From NCBI RefSeq assembly GCF_008801405.1, contig NZ_VZPV01000003.1, positions 310,001 to 374,000 on the forward strand: a stretch of 64,000 bases of DNA, in the 5' to 3' direction. The notes beneath the pieces are model-generated. The model ran no database searches, was not told where the DNA came from, and was given only the letters and a program-made list of their open reading frames with translations. The translations under genes were made by a program, and so were the position numbers. Positions 39,162-48,150 of the stretch are shown in pieces (position 1 is the first letter of the stretch; each line of letters starts with the position of its first letter). The stretch comes from Ralstonia insidiosa (GTDB taxonomy: Bacteria > Pseudomonadota > Gammaproteobacteria > Burkholderiales > Burkholderiaceae).

Positions 39162-40394
39162 GTGAGTGAAGCTCCCCTGAATTCTGTTGCTCAAGGGGGC
39201 CTGGATGCCAGCACCGACGTCGCCATCGTCGGGGCTGGCATTTTGGGCTTGGCGCACGCCGCTGCCGCCGTCAAACGCGGCCTGCGCGTGACGGTGTTCG
39301 AGCGCAGCGAGGTTGCCGTTGGTGCCTCCATCCGCAATTTCGGGCAGATGCTCGTGACCGGTCAGCCGCCGGGCATCATGCTCGATCTCGCGCGTGAAAG
39401 CCGCGAACTGTATCTCGGCTGGGCTGACAAGGCTGGCATCTTTGCACGCGCCAAGGGCGTGTTGCTGTTTGCCCGCAATGCGGCGGAAGACGCCGTACTG
39501 GACGAATTCATGTCCACCCGCGCCTCGGCGTTTGATTACAACGTCAAGCTGCTGCGTGGCGCCGATCTGGCCAATCTGTACGGCGGCCGCTTCACGCGTC
39601 ATCGGTCAGCCCTGCAGGGCTTTGATGATTTGCAGTTGTATTCACGCGAAGCGATTCCCGCACTGGCGGCATGGCTTGCCACACAGGGCGTGCGCTTCCA
39701 CTTCGGCACGCTCGTGCGCCATGTGGAAGGTGGCCGACTGGATACGACGGCAGGCGTGTGCAACGCGCAGCGCGTGATCGTCTGCAGCGGGCATGACTAC
39801 CAGACACTGTGCGCTGATCAATTGCGTGCGCTGCAACCGCAGGTCTGCCGCCTGCAAATGCTGCGCGTAACGCCTGAAGACGGCTTCCAGCTGGAACACG
39901 CTGTGCTGACGGGTCTGTCGTGCACGCACTACGGCGCGTTTGCCGATCTGCCGACCGCCCAGGCGCTGGCCATGCAGATTGAGCATCAACGCCCCGAGCT
40001 GCAACGCCACGGCATTCACCTGCTGGTGAGCCCAACGCCGTACGGCGACTGGATCGTTGGCGATTCGCACGACTACAGCCAGGACGCTCGCCCGTTCAAC
40101 GCCGAGTCGGTCGACAACATCATGCTGGACCTGGCGCGCGATACCTTTGGCAGCAAGCTGCGCGTGGTGGAGCGCTGGCAAGGAGTGTACGGCGCCAAGT
40201 GCCATGTGCCCGGCAGCGGCGCGTTCTCGGTCACCCGCGTGGATGACCGCACCACCGTCGCGCTCATGCACAGCGGTATTGGCATGAGCGTGGGGCCTGC
40301 GCTGGCGCATCGCCATGTCGATGCGTTGGTGGATGGCACGGCATTGCCGCAGTGGACGCCACCGGCGGCATTGCCGACCTCGGCCGTCGCCTGA
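39162..40394 (+). CDS. HpnW-type FAD-dependent oxidoreductase
   Basis: A 410-residue flavoprotein of the DAO/glycine-oxidase fold, with the dinucleotide-binding motif VAIVGAGILGLAHAAAA at the N-terminus and YGAKCHVPGSGAFSV in the C-terminal substrate domain. It starts at GTG 39162, directly after the phnS stop. The TIGR family HpnW ('phosphonate utilisation associated FAD-dependent oxidoreductase') occurs in such operons. No PhnW transaminase is present, so this enzyme may supply phosphonoacetaldehyde to PhnX by oxidising AEP or an N-substituted AEP; that role is inferred from context. A strong terminator follows. Confidence 0.85.
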   Translation: MSEAPLNSVAQGGLDASTDVAIVGAGILGLAHAAAAVKRGLRVTVFERSEVAVGASIRNFGQMLVTGQPPGIMLDLARESRELYLGWADKAGIFARAKGVLLFARNAAEDAVLDEFMSTRASAFDYNVKLLRGADLANLYGGRFTRHRSALQGFDDLQLYSREAIPALAAWLATQGVRFHFGTLVRHVEGGRLDTTAGVCNAQRVIVCSGHDYQTLCADQLRALQPQVCRLQMLRVTPEDGFQLEHAVLTGLSCTHYGAFADLPTAQALAMQIEHQRPELQRHGIHLLVSPTPYGDWIVGDSHDYSQDARPFNAESVDNIMLDLARDTFGSKLRVVERWQGVYGAKCHVPGSGAFSVTRVDDRTTVALMHSGIGMSVGPALAHRHVDALVDGTALPQWTPPAALPTSAVA

Positions 40395-40412
40395 CATCTC
40401 GCTGCTCGAAGG

Positions 40413-40448
40413 AAATGCCCGTACGGTTTGCGCCGTGCGGGCATTTTT
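40413..40448 (+). terminator. rho-independent terminator of the phn operon
   Basis: A 13-bp stem (AATGCCCGTACGG with CCGTGCGGGCATT, one wobble) with a 6-base loop, followed by TTTTTCC: a textbook intrinsic terminator 18 bases after the HpnW-type gene. Confidence 0.9.
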
Positions 40449-40584
40449 CCATTCAAGCGACGCGTGCGCGATTTGAATCGACGCTACTGCGTCTGTAGAA
40501 ATTGTTCTGCAAACGGGGGGGCTCCGGGTAAATACCAGCACAAAATTCAGATTCGTCTCATATATCTCAGTGCCTATTTCTTTG

Positions 40585-40613
40585 AACCTATGCCGCTTTG
40601 GGCGGCATAGGTT
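40585..40613 (+). promoter_or_regulatory. perfect 12-bp hairpin in the vgrG leader
   Basis: AACCTATGCCGC and GCGGCATAGGTT form a perfect 12-bp stem with a TTTGG loop, ending 39 bases before the vgrG start. Only TTTGG follows, so it is a weak terminator at best; it may be an attenuator or protective structure. Confidence 0.6.
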
Positions 40614-40621
40614 TGGCGCTG

Positions 40622-40645
40622 CCCCTAATTTCCTGGCTTTAGGGG
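40622..40645 (+). promoter_or_regulatory. hairpin sequestering the vgrG ribosome site
   Basis: CCCCTAA pairs with TTAGGGG across a 10-base loop. The right arm contains AGGGG at 40641-40645, the only plausible Shine-Dalgarno for ATG 40653, so the folded RNA would hide it. Confidence 0.5.
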
Positions 40646-40652
40646 TGTCGCC

Positions 40653-43241
40653 ATGGGCAATCGTCTTCCGTTCCATTTCCGCACAGTGCGCGTTATCGGA
40701 CCGGGAATGCCAGAAATTCTTGGGCAACCAGCACTGGTGTTTGCAAGGCTGTCAGGCATTGAAAACGTCAATGACCTGTTCTGCTATGCGTTGGAGCTCA
40801 AGACACCGGACGCACGCAATCTGCTCCACGGCCCAGCGGCTGAGCTGAATACGGAGGCCATGCAGGGCAAAGAGTTGACGGTCGAAATCGAGCTGGATGG
40901 AAATGGTACAGGCCTTGACGGCAGCATTGGCCGTAGCACTCGCCAGATCACCGGCATCGTCACTGAAGTGCGCGGCCCGCTCTGTGTGGAAAATGCCATT
41001 CTGTACCGGCTCACGTTGCGGCCTTGGTTGTGGCTCGCGTCATTGAACAAAAACTATCGGATCTTTCAACAAAAAAACGTCGTTGAAATTGTCGAAAGCA
41101 TACTGTCCGAATACATCTTCCCAGTAGAAAACCGCCTGATTGGCGCAGTCGGGCCACAGTATCCCGTGCGGGAATACCAAGTCCAGTACGGTGAATCAGA
41201 TTATCAATTTGTCCGCCGCCTGCTGGCCGAGTGGGGCATATCGTTCTTCTTCGAACACTCTGAATGCCATCATCGTCTGGTGTTGACGGATGGCAATGGA
41301 GCATTCCGCAATACCGCTTCACCGGCCTATCACACTATCAAGTGGTACCCGTCTTCGGACCGGACGGATGAAGAGCATCTCTACGCGTTCGAAGTGGTTG
41401 ATCGTTTGGTTGCTGGCCGATGGACGCACACGGACTATGACCACGGTAAGCCTCGGGCGGATTTGGCCGTTTCCACATCTGCCCCACGCAAGACCAGTCA
41501 CGCAGGGCAGGAGATCTACGATTGGCCCGGCGACTACGCGCAGCCGAAAGCCGGCAATGACCCGTGGAGCGAAGGTGACATGCTGGCCCGCATCCGTATG
41601 GAGGCTGTGCGCCAGCACGGTGTGCGTGTGCGCGGTAAAGGCAACGTGCGCGCGCTCATTCCCGGATGCAGCTTCAAACTGGCGCGCTTTGTGAAGCGCG
41701 ATGCCAACCGAGAGTACCTCGTCCATGCAACCCGCCTGTTGATCGAAGATATTGGTCAACGCACAGGCACCGAGCAAAGCTGGCGCTGCGAGGTGGAGTT
41801 CGAGGCCCAGCCCACCAATGCGTTGCTGCGGCCCGAGCGTGTAGAGAAGCCTTACATCCACGGTACGTTGATGGCGCGTGTGGTCGGCCCTGACAACCAG
41901 GAGATCTGGTGTGATGACATCGGCCGGGTCAAGGTGCAATTTCCCTGGGACCGCGAGGGGCAGAACAACGAAAACAGCTCCTGCTACCTGCGCACCACAG
42001 AGTTCGCGTCAGGTGACAGCTTTGGTGCGCAGTTCGTGCCGCGCATTGGCCAGGAGGTCACGATCGGCTTTGTGGGGGGTGACCCGGATCGCCCCTATAT
42101 CGTTGGCCCGGTCAACAACCGGCTCAACCTACCGCCTTGGTCTTTGCCAAGCCAGCATGCACTCTCGGGGTATGCCAGCAAGGAGCACTACGCTGAAGGG
42201 CGCAACCACCTGCTATTTGACGACACGCAAGGTCAACAACAGGTCCAGCTTGCATCCGATCATGAGCACAGTCTGCTGGCACTCGGGCACAACGTGCGTG
42301 TTCCCAATGCTGTGGGTCGTAAAGACAAGCGCGGTGAAGGATTTGAGTTGCGCACGGACGGCAGGGGTTCGATTCGTGCGCAAGGCCTGTTGATTACCAC
42401 CGAAGCGCGCCGCAAGGCTGAAGGCCATGTCTTGTCGATGCAAGAGACCATACGCCGGCTGGAGCAGGCATTGGCCGAAGCCAGAAACGTTTTGGAAGCC
42501 AGCGTTGCCGCGCTGGCGCAAACGAGTGAGCAGAAGGACGTGGCCCAAGCGATTGCCGAGCAGAACGCCAGCATTCGGGGCAGCGGCGAGGCAATGGGTG
42601 AACTATCGACCCCGATGATGGTGCTGGCCAGCCCAGCAGGCATTGCCAGCACCACACCCAAGACCACGCACCTACATAGCGGCGACCACACAGCATTGAC
42701 CACGGGGCAACATCTATCGATGTCAGCCGGGGCCAGCATTGTGGGCAGCGCTGTGCAGGGCGTCTCACTGTGTGGCCATAACGCAGACGTAAGGCTAGTT
42801 GCCCGCAAAGGCAAGGTTGCGGTGGAGGCACAGGGCAACGCGATGGAAGTGGTTGCGCAGCAGGCGTTGCGCATCGCCAGCACAGAAGGCCGCGTAGAAA
42901 TTACAGCCGCGAAAGAGATCGTTTTCAACGTGGGCGGCACGTACCACCGCATGACGCCTGACGGCATTGAAAGTGGCACCAGCGGCGGTTGGTCCGTATA
43001 CGCCGGCAGCCGAACGCTCACCGGCCCCAAGACAAACAGCATCGCCATGCCCAGCTTTGGTCAGGGGTACTCAGGCCACTACACGTTGCACTGGGCTGGC
43101 ACGGACCAGATCGCCCCATACCAGCCATACCGCATTACGCGGGCTGACGGCAGCGTGTTCGAAGGCGTTACCAACGCCCGAGGCGAAACGGGCCTGCGGC
43201 TGGCTGAATTTAGCGAAACCCTCAAGATTGAAATTCTGTAA
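40653..43241 (+). CDS. vgrG: T6SS spike protein VgrG
   Basis: An 862-residue VgrG. Residues 30-330 are the gp27-like base (VQYGESDYQFVRRLLAEWGI). The gp5 OB-fold is at about 395-500 (IHGTLMARVVGPDNQEIWCD and IGRVKVQFPWDREGQ). A coiled-coil stretch near 590-630 precedes a DUF2345 beta-helix, and the C-terminus carries a small transthyretin-like extension (PYRITRADGSVFEGVT). It forms the tip of the type VI secretion needle and carries effectors. The next gene, a candidate effector, begins five bases after the stop. Its leader holds two hairpins, one covering the ribosome site. Confidence 0.93.
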   Translation: MGNRLPFHFRTVRVIGPGMPEILGQPALVFARLSGIENVNDLFCYALELKTPDARNLLHGPAAELNTEAMQGKELTVEIELDGNGTGLDGSIGRSTRQITGIVTEVRGPLCVENAILYRLTLRPWLWLASLNKNYRIFQQKNVVEIVESILSEYIFPVENRLIGAVGPQYPVREYQVQYGESDYQFVRRLLAEWGISFFFEHSECHHRLVLTDGNGAFRNTASPAYHTIKWYPSSDRTDEEHLYAFEVVDRLVAGRWTHTDYDHGKPRADLAVSTSAPRKTSHAGQEIYDWPGDYAQPKAGNDPWSEGDMLARIRMEAVRQHGVRVRGKGNVRALIPGCSFKLARFVKRDANREYLVHATRLLIEDIGQRTGTEQSWRCEVEFEAQPTNALLRPERVEKPYIHGTLMARVVGPDNQEIWCDDIGRVKVQFPWDREGQNNENSSCYLRTTEFASGDSFGAQFVPRIGQEVTIGFVGGDPDRPYIVGPVNNRLNLPPWSLPSQHALSGYASKEHYAEGRNHLLFDDTQGQQQVQLASDHEHSLLALGHNVRVPNAVGRKDKRGEGFELRTDGRGSIRAQGLLITTEARRKAEGHVLSMQETIRRLEQALAEARNVLEASVAALAQTSEQKDVAQAIAEQNASIRGSGEAMGELSTPMMVLASPAGIASTTPKTTHLHSGDHTALTTGQHLSMSAGASIVGSAVQGVSLCGHNADVRLVARKGKVAVEAQGNAMEVVAQQALRIASTEGRVEITAAKEIVFNVGGTYHRMTPDGIESGTSGGWSVYAGSRTLTGPKTNSIAMPSFGQGYSGHYTLHWAGTDQIAPYQPYRITRADGSVFEGVTNARGETGLRLAEFSETLKIEIL

Positions 43242-43246
43242 GACCG

Positions 43247-45316
43247 ATGGCCACCAAGAAGCCGACTCCCAAACCGAATCCCAAGCCTGCGCCCAAGAAA
43301 GGCGCCTCGCTGCCCGATCTCACACTCAAGCCTGGCGGCGCGGTGTGTAAGGTCGAACAGCCGCTGCGCCCGCTGCGCATCTATTTCCAGCGCATGCCCG
43401 GCAACACTCGTACGGAAGCGGAGCGCGGCCTGGGCGGCCTGCCGTACACGCTGCGCATTCCCAACCAGCCCGACGTGGAAGACCGCACCCCCGAGAGCGG
43501 CCAGATCCTGCTGAACGGCCTGCAGCCTGGGCTCACGGGGGAGTTGACCATCCTCGGTACTACGCTGCACTTGCGTGCGCGCGATTACAGCGAAGACGAG
43601 CACACCGATGGCGAGACCACCATGAGTATTCAAGGCGCCAAGCGGCGCCTGATGGTGATGGGCTACTACGACAAACCGTACCGGCCCGTCGTGCCGGCGG
43701 CCGAATCGCTACGCCCGTGGGAGCGCCCCACCACAGATAGCCAACAGCCCGACGACAAGCTCGGCAACCCCGAGATTGAAGACGCCATCCTGCGCTTCCA
43801 AGTGGACAACGCACTAGAGCCCAATGGAGAAATCGAGCGGCGCCTGCTGGTCAACGGCAAGATCGACCCCGCCCAAGCCCTGGGGTTTCATACCGACCCC
43901 GCCCACTCGGAGTTCAAGCGCTTCCAGCCAGAGTTTGTCGCCAAGCTCGCGCAGGGCGGAGGCAGCGCGCCCCCGGACACCATGGTCCCGTGCAAGGTAC
44001 CCGCCGGCCCCGCGCCCAAGGGCAACGGCATACCAACCGTCGCCCCGCTGGTGCGCGAGATCTATGACGGCCACCGCTTCATACCCGTGCGCTTTGCGCG
44101 CTACAACCCGGCGATCAAATATGACCCGGACAGCCCTGAGCTGGACGAGCGAGGCTATACCACCCACGACGGTCCGATCCTGAGCCTGGAGGTGGGGCAC
44201 ACCGTCACCTTGCGGTTGGAGCGATTGCACATGGCCTATGGTGTGCCGCTGAGCGTGAGCAGTAGCGACCCTGGGGTGGTGTCGGTGGTTGGGCGGCCGG
44301 GTGGGCTGTATGAGTTCACCGGTGTCAAGGGGAGCGACGAGGCTGCTCCAAAACAAGCTGTGATTGAAGTGCGATATGGCAGTTCTGATGGTTTGCTGCT
44401 GCACAAGCTCTACGTGCAGGTCTACGCACCGATCGAAGTCGCTGTCGCCGTGCACTTCGTGAGCATTGGCCAGAAGGGCCGGTCGGAGCAGGATGTACCG
44501 CGCATCGCGCCTGCCCTGAGTCAGAGCACCATCCAACAGATCTTCCATGGCACCCCGGCCGTCACCATACCCGCTACGGCCGCCATGCACGGCATCAACC
44601 ACATCTGGCGTGCCGCGGGCATCCGCTTTAGCGTCACCCGATGGTTGAACGAGACCATTGATCTGCATCAGGCTGGTGCCATGACGGCTGCCACGGTCAA
44701 GGATGCCGCCGGCAACGACGTGCCCATCCACGAGTTTGGCGCGATCACGAGCCTGAACCGCCTGCCCAACCACCTCAACATGTACGTGGTGGACTCCATG
44801 GTGGGCGGCGGTATCGGCTGGGGCAGCGAGAACACCGCACTGGTGGCGGCCGACAAGATGCATGGCCAAACGCCATCCACGCGAGATCGGTTGGTGCAGA
44901 CCTTTGCGCACGAGATTGGCCACTTCCTGGGCTTGTGGCACCCAGCCACGGTCAACGCCAAGGGCGACGACGTGGTGACGAAGATTCCTGGAGGCCCTCC
45001 AGAAAACCACGCACTGCAAGACTACTGGTCCCGCCGCATGCTGATGTATTGCTACACGAGTCTGATCACCACCTATGGCCCACTTGCGGCCACCACGCGG
45101 CAGCTTGGTCGACAGTCCAATGTGGGCAACGGCTGGGATGTGGGCGGCAAGATGTTGTGCTGTCAGGTGGTACCGAAGATTGTGTCTTCGGCTGACAAGT
45201 CCGAAATCGAGACCGCGCGCGCGATTGCACTGCAGAACCGAAAAATCTCCTCAACCGACACCCAAGCCTCATGGAACCCATTCGAACAAAAAACCGATCA
45301 AGGCATGTTTGCCTGA
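43247..45316 (+). CDS. putative T6SS effector: peptidoglycan-binding metzincin
   Basis: A 689-residue protein directly behind vgrG. It begins with a Pro/Lys-rich stretch, then a small beta domain (LGGLPYTLRIPNQPDVED) and a peptidoglycan-binding domain split by an insertion (MSIQGAKRRLMVMGYYDKPY near 126, IEDAILRFQVDNALEPNGEI near 180). The middle is Ig-like (LSVSSSDPGVVSVVG). The C-terminal domain has the full metzincin zinc site HEIGHFLGLWH at residues 555-565, with a Met-turn candidate RRMLMYCY around residue 600. It lacks a signal peptide, as expected for T6SS cargo. It is proposed to cleave a periplasmic or cell-wall-linked protein of rivals. Its 3' end overlaps the next gene by 46 bases. 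Confidence 0.75.
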   Translation: MATKKPTPKPNPKPAPKKGASLPDLTLKPGGAVCKVEQPLRPLRIYFQRMPGNTRTEAERGLGGLPYTLRIPNQPDVEDRTPESGQILLNGLQPGLTGELTILGTTLHLRARDYSEDEHTDGETTMSIQGAKRRLMVMGYYDKPYRPVVPAAESLRPWERPTTDSQQPDDKLGNPEIEDAILRFQVDNALEPNGEIERRLLVNGKIDPAQALGFHTDPAHSEFKRFQPEFVAKLAQGGGSAPPDTMVPCKVPAGPAPKGNGIPTVAPLVREIYDGHRFIPVRFARYNPAIKYDPDSPELDERGYTTHDGPILSLEVGHTVTLRLERLHMAYGVPLSVSSSDPGVVSVVGRPGGLYEFTGVKGSDEAAPKQAVIEVRYGSSDGLLLHKLYVQVYAPIEVAVAVHFVSIGQKGRSEQDVPRIAPALSQSTIQQIFHGTPAVTIPATAAMHGINHIWRAAGIRFSVTRWLNETIDLHQAGAMTAATVKDAAGNDVPIHEFGAITSLNRLPNHLNMYVVDSMVGGGIGWGSENTALVAADKMHGQTPSTRDRLVQTFAHEIGHFLGLWHPATVNAKGDDVVTKIPGGPPENHALQDYWSRRMLMYCYTSLITTYGPLAATTRQLGRQSNVGNGWDVGGKMLCCQVVPKIVSSADKSEIETARAIALQNRKISSTDTQASWNPFEQKTDQGMFA

Positions 45317-46248
45317 TCGCATTCAGTATTCTCTGCACGTCGCTGCCGACGGTGCATGCAGTCACGCAAGAGCAGACTACCCGGGAGAGCGCCACCATGT
45401 TGCCGTTGGCACAGATGATTCGAAACGACAATTGGAGTGCTGCCCAGGCCTACGTTGACCGGCAGAACATCGGCATCATTCCGGAGATTCGTGCCATCGT
45501 GAATGATCCGAAGACGGATAGCACCACACGGGATATTGCGTACGGTTATTTACGCCGCGTGCGCACGCTGGACTCCGCCTTGCTGCTGGCACAAGGATTA
45601 GGGGAAGGGGGGCGAAGTAACAGCGTGCTGGGCCTGATCGAAAACCCTCGTGCCGAGGTCTATCCTATTCTCAAGGCCAAATTGCTTCCGCCAAGGGAGG
45701 AGAAAAACAAAAAACTCCTGCTCGTTATGGCCCAGATGCCGGTACCCGAAAATCAACGGATTGCAGACATCAAGCCGTATCTGGAAGCTAGTTACTACGA
45801 AACTCGGTACGGCGCTTTGTTTGGCTTGGCGCTATTGGATGAGCCAGGCGGCCTTGAGCGCATGGCGCATGAACTGGGCACCGACCGCTATCAGCGCAAG
45901 CAAGATTTCTTGACGATTTTTTATGAGTACCGTGCGTGGCGCATCCCCAAGTTCGTGCCGGTACTGATCCCCGTCCTGAACGATCCGCTACCGCTCAAAG
46001 ACATTGGCGTACGCCGTCGCAACGAAGACGGCAGCGAGTCATACATGACCCCCGAAGAGCTGCGCTACGTGCGCGCGTGGGACTACGCCCTGAACATCAT
46101 CGTCAAGACGCTCAATCTGGACGTGCCGTTCAAAATCGCAGACAACGTGACGTACAGCAAAGCGCAGCGTGATCTGGTCAAACAGAAGCTGCGCGACCTG
46201 GGCTATACCGTCACGGACGAGCCGTATCCGGTAACGGACGCACAGTAA
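45271..46248 (+). CDS. putative periplasmic immunity protein
   Basis: A 325-residue protein with a signal peptide (KNRSRHVCLIAFSILCTSLP, cleavage near VHA), so it resides in the periplasm. The mature part is mostly helical with short repeated units resembling HEAT-like repeats (STTRDIAYGYLRRVRTLD, RYGALFGLALLDEPGGLERM). I recognise no enzyme motif. Starting inside the effector gene and being periplasmic, it is best read as the antidote that protects against the metzincin; this is inference from position. Base composition is visibly lower in GC than neighbouring genes, suggesting transfer together with the effector. Confidence 0.7.
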   Translation: MEPIRTKNRSRHVCLIAFSILCTSLPTVHAVTQEQTTRESATMLPLAQMIRNDNWSAAQAYVDRQNIGIIPEIRAIVNDPKTDSTTRDIAYGYLRRVRTLDSALLLAQGLGEGGRSNSVLGLIENPRAEVYPILKAKLLPPREEKNKKLLLVMAQMPVPENQRIADIKPYLEASYYETRYGALFGLALLDEPGGLERMAHELGTDRYQRKQDFLTIFYEYRAWRIPKFVPVLIPVLNDPLPLKDIGVRRRNEDGSESYMTPEELRYVRAWDYALNIIVKTLNLDVPFKIADNVTYSKAQRDLVKQKLRDLGYTVTDEPYPVTDAQ

Positions 46249-46283
46249 GTGGCACTGAACGGAAACGCCAGGAAAAATCAAAC

Positions 46284-46967
46284 TTAAGCGACGAAGAGTT
46301 CAACCACCGGCCAGCCACGCGCTTCAGCCACGCCGCGCAAGGTGGCATCGGGGCTGATGGCAATGGGGTGGGAGACGGTTTCCAACAGTGGCAGATCGTT
46401 GCGTGAATCGCTGTAGAACACCGTGCGGGAGAAGTCCGCCATGCGTTGGCCGCGCTGCGCAAGCCACTCGGTCACGCGCACGATTTTGCCGGCGCCAAAG
46501 CTCGGGGTGCCGACCAGGTTGCCCGTGAAGTTGCTGTCAGCCTGGTTGCCAACCGTCTCGCCTTCCACGGCCAGTAGGTGCGGCACGTTGAAGGCGGCGG
46601 CAATCGGCTCGGTCAGGTAGCGGTGCGTGGCGGTGACAATGCAGCACAGGTCGCCTGCGTGCAGGTGCGCATCAACCAGTTTCTTCGCGCGTGGGAGCAT
46701 GGCCGGTTGGATGACTTCGCGCATGAAGTTGGCGCGCCACGCATCGAGCCGGGTGCGCGGATGCTGCGCCAGCAGCCCGAGCGAGAAGCGTGCATGGCGT
46801 GCGAAGTCGAGCGTGCCCTCTCGGTACTCGCGCATCCAGCGCTCGTTGGCTTGCTCAAAGGCCTCGCGGTCCACCGCGCCCTGGGCAACCAGGAAGCGGC
46901 CCCATTCGTATTCGCTGTCGATGGGCAGCAGGGTGTGGTCCAGGTCGAACAGGGCAAGCGATTGCAT
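46284..46967 (-). CDS. HAD-IB family phosphatase
   Basis: A 227-residue HAD-IB hydrolase of the SerB-like type. Motif I LALFDLDHTLLP has the nucleophile and the general acid aspartate; motif II is CIVTATHRYLTEP; motif III/IV are KIVRVTEWLAQRG and VFYSDSRNDLPLLE. The substrate is a small phosphate ester that cannot be named from sequence. It lies 45 bases downstream of the second AEP-type LysR gene on the same strand, probably one transcript, hinting at phosphonate or phosphate metabolism. It converges with the immunity gene. Confidence 0.88.
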   Translation of the reverse strand: MQSLALFDLDHTLLPIDSEYEWGRFLVAQGAVDREAFEQANERWMREYREGTLDFARHARFSLGLLAQHPRTRLDAWRANFMREVIQPAMLPRAKKLVDAHLHAGDLCCIVTATHRYLTEPIAAAFNVPHLLAVEGETVGNQADSNFTGNLVGTPSFGAGKIVRVTEWLAQRGQRMADFSRTVFYSDSRNDLPLLETVSHPIAISPDATLRGVAEARGWPVVELFVA

Positions 46968-47012
46968 ACAACAGGTGGCAGTGGCGGTTGGAAAAACCGC
47001 GAGGTTACTGCC

Positions 47013-47939
47013 TCAACGCGTCGTGGTTGTGTCCATCGCCATAACTTTGGCGATGAACGCATCGGCGTTTTTCTTCGGGTGGTGTTTGTCCAGACAATCC
47101 AGGAAGCTGCGCACCAGCCGAGAATCCCTGCGCTCCTTCAGGAAATACAGGTATTCGTGGATGACCGGCGCATTGGCGGCAAACGGCAGCACACGCACGT
47201 CGGGCCGGCGCGGTGCCTCGCGTGCGGGCACGATGCTGCAGCCCAACCCCAGGCTGATCGCCTCATAGATGGCCTCGCGGCTGCCGATGATGCTCATGCT
47301 GGCCGGCTCGATGCCGGCGGCGGCCAGGGCGTCTTCGGTCACGCGTCGGGTGACGGAGCCTGGCTCGCGCATCAGCAGTTGGCAGCCGGCAATGTCGTCC
47401 AGCGTCACATGCGGGCAGCGTGCCAGCGGGCTGTCCAGCGGCACCACCAGCACCATGGTGTCGTCGGCCAGGGTGATGCGATGCAGGCGTTCGTCGTCCA
47501 CCGCATGCGACGAAACAGCCAGGTCGATGCGGACTTCGGACAGCGCCTCCAGCATCTGCTGCGAGTTGCCGAACTCGATGGTGATCTCGATGGTCGGGTA
47601 GCGGGCGCGGAAGGCGGCCACGCTGGGCAGGATGTAGTAGGGGCCGGTGGCGCCCACGCGCAGATTGCCGGTGCGCAAGTCGCCCGCATTGCGCAGGAGA
47701 AAATCGACGTCGCCTTCCTGCTGTGCCAGGCGCTCGACAATGGGCATGAGGCTCACGCCCAGGTCAGACAGGTCGAGCCGGCTGCCGCGGCGGTGGAACA
47801 GCTCCACGCCGTACATCTCTTCCAGCTGGCGGATGCGACCCGTCACGGTGGGCTGCGACAGGCGCAGGCGCTTGGCCGCGCCCGTCACGCTGCCCTGGCG
47901 GGCCACCTCGAAGAACGACATCAACAGATCGCCCAGCAT
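47013..47939 (-). CDS. second AEP-type LysR regulator
   Basis: A 308-residue LysR regulator clearly paralogous to the one at 33306: both have LSQPTVT in the winged helix, YGVELF next to it, LMP-V in the linker, GATxPYYIL at the effector domain start and VDDxR/E motifs later. ATG 47939 is the conserved start (MLGDLLMSFFEVARQGS); the frame upstream is not protein-like. It probably controls itself and the downstream HAD gene, and perhaps AEP genes. It is divergent from the orphan atpC, with 211 bases between. The C-terminal tail (KHHPKKNADAFIAKV) is longer than in the paralogue. Confidence 0.88.
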   Translation of the reverse strand: MLGDLLMSFFEVARQGSVTGAAKRLRLSQPTVTGRIRQLEEMYGVELFHRRGSRLDLSDLGVSLMPIVERLAQQEGDVDFLLRNAGDLRTGNLRVGATGPYYILPSVAAFRARYPTIEITIEFGNSQQMLEALSEVRIDLAVSSHAVDDERLHRITLADDTMVLVVPLDSPLARCPHVTLDDIAGCQLLMREPGSVTRRVTEDALAAAGIEPASMSIIGSREAIYEAISLGLGCSIVPAREAPRRPDVRVLPFAANAPVIHEYLYFLKERRDSRLVRSFLDCLDKHHPKKNADAFIAKVMAMDTTTTR

Positions 47940-48150
47940 GCTTGTGTTTCCTCTGCATTTCATTCGGATGATGGCGACAGAGTGTAGGGTGCCTTTATGA
48001 CGCTTCACACTGTGAAACCTTACGAAGCGGCGGGGCAGGGCAAGGCGGTGGGCTGTGCCAGTCAAACACCGCGTGATAGAGGGTAGGGCGCTGGGCGCAC
48101 ATCGTGCTACCTTGTGAACCAGTGCGCGCAACACAGGAACAGGAGACGCC

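Noticed and set aside
42364..42376. A tRNA T-arm-like GGTTCGATTC
   Set aside because: It lies inside vgrG with no cloverleaf partners around it. No tRNA was found in the window.
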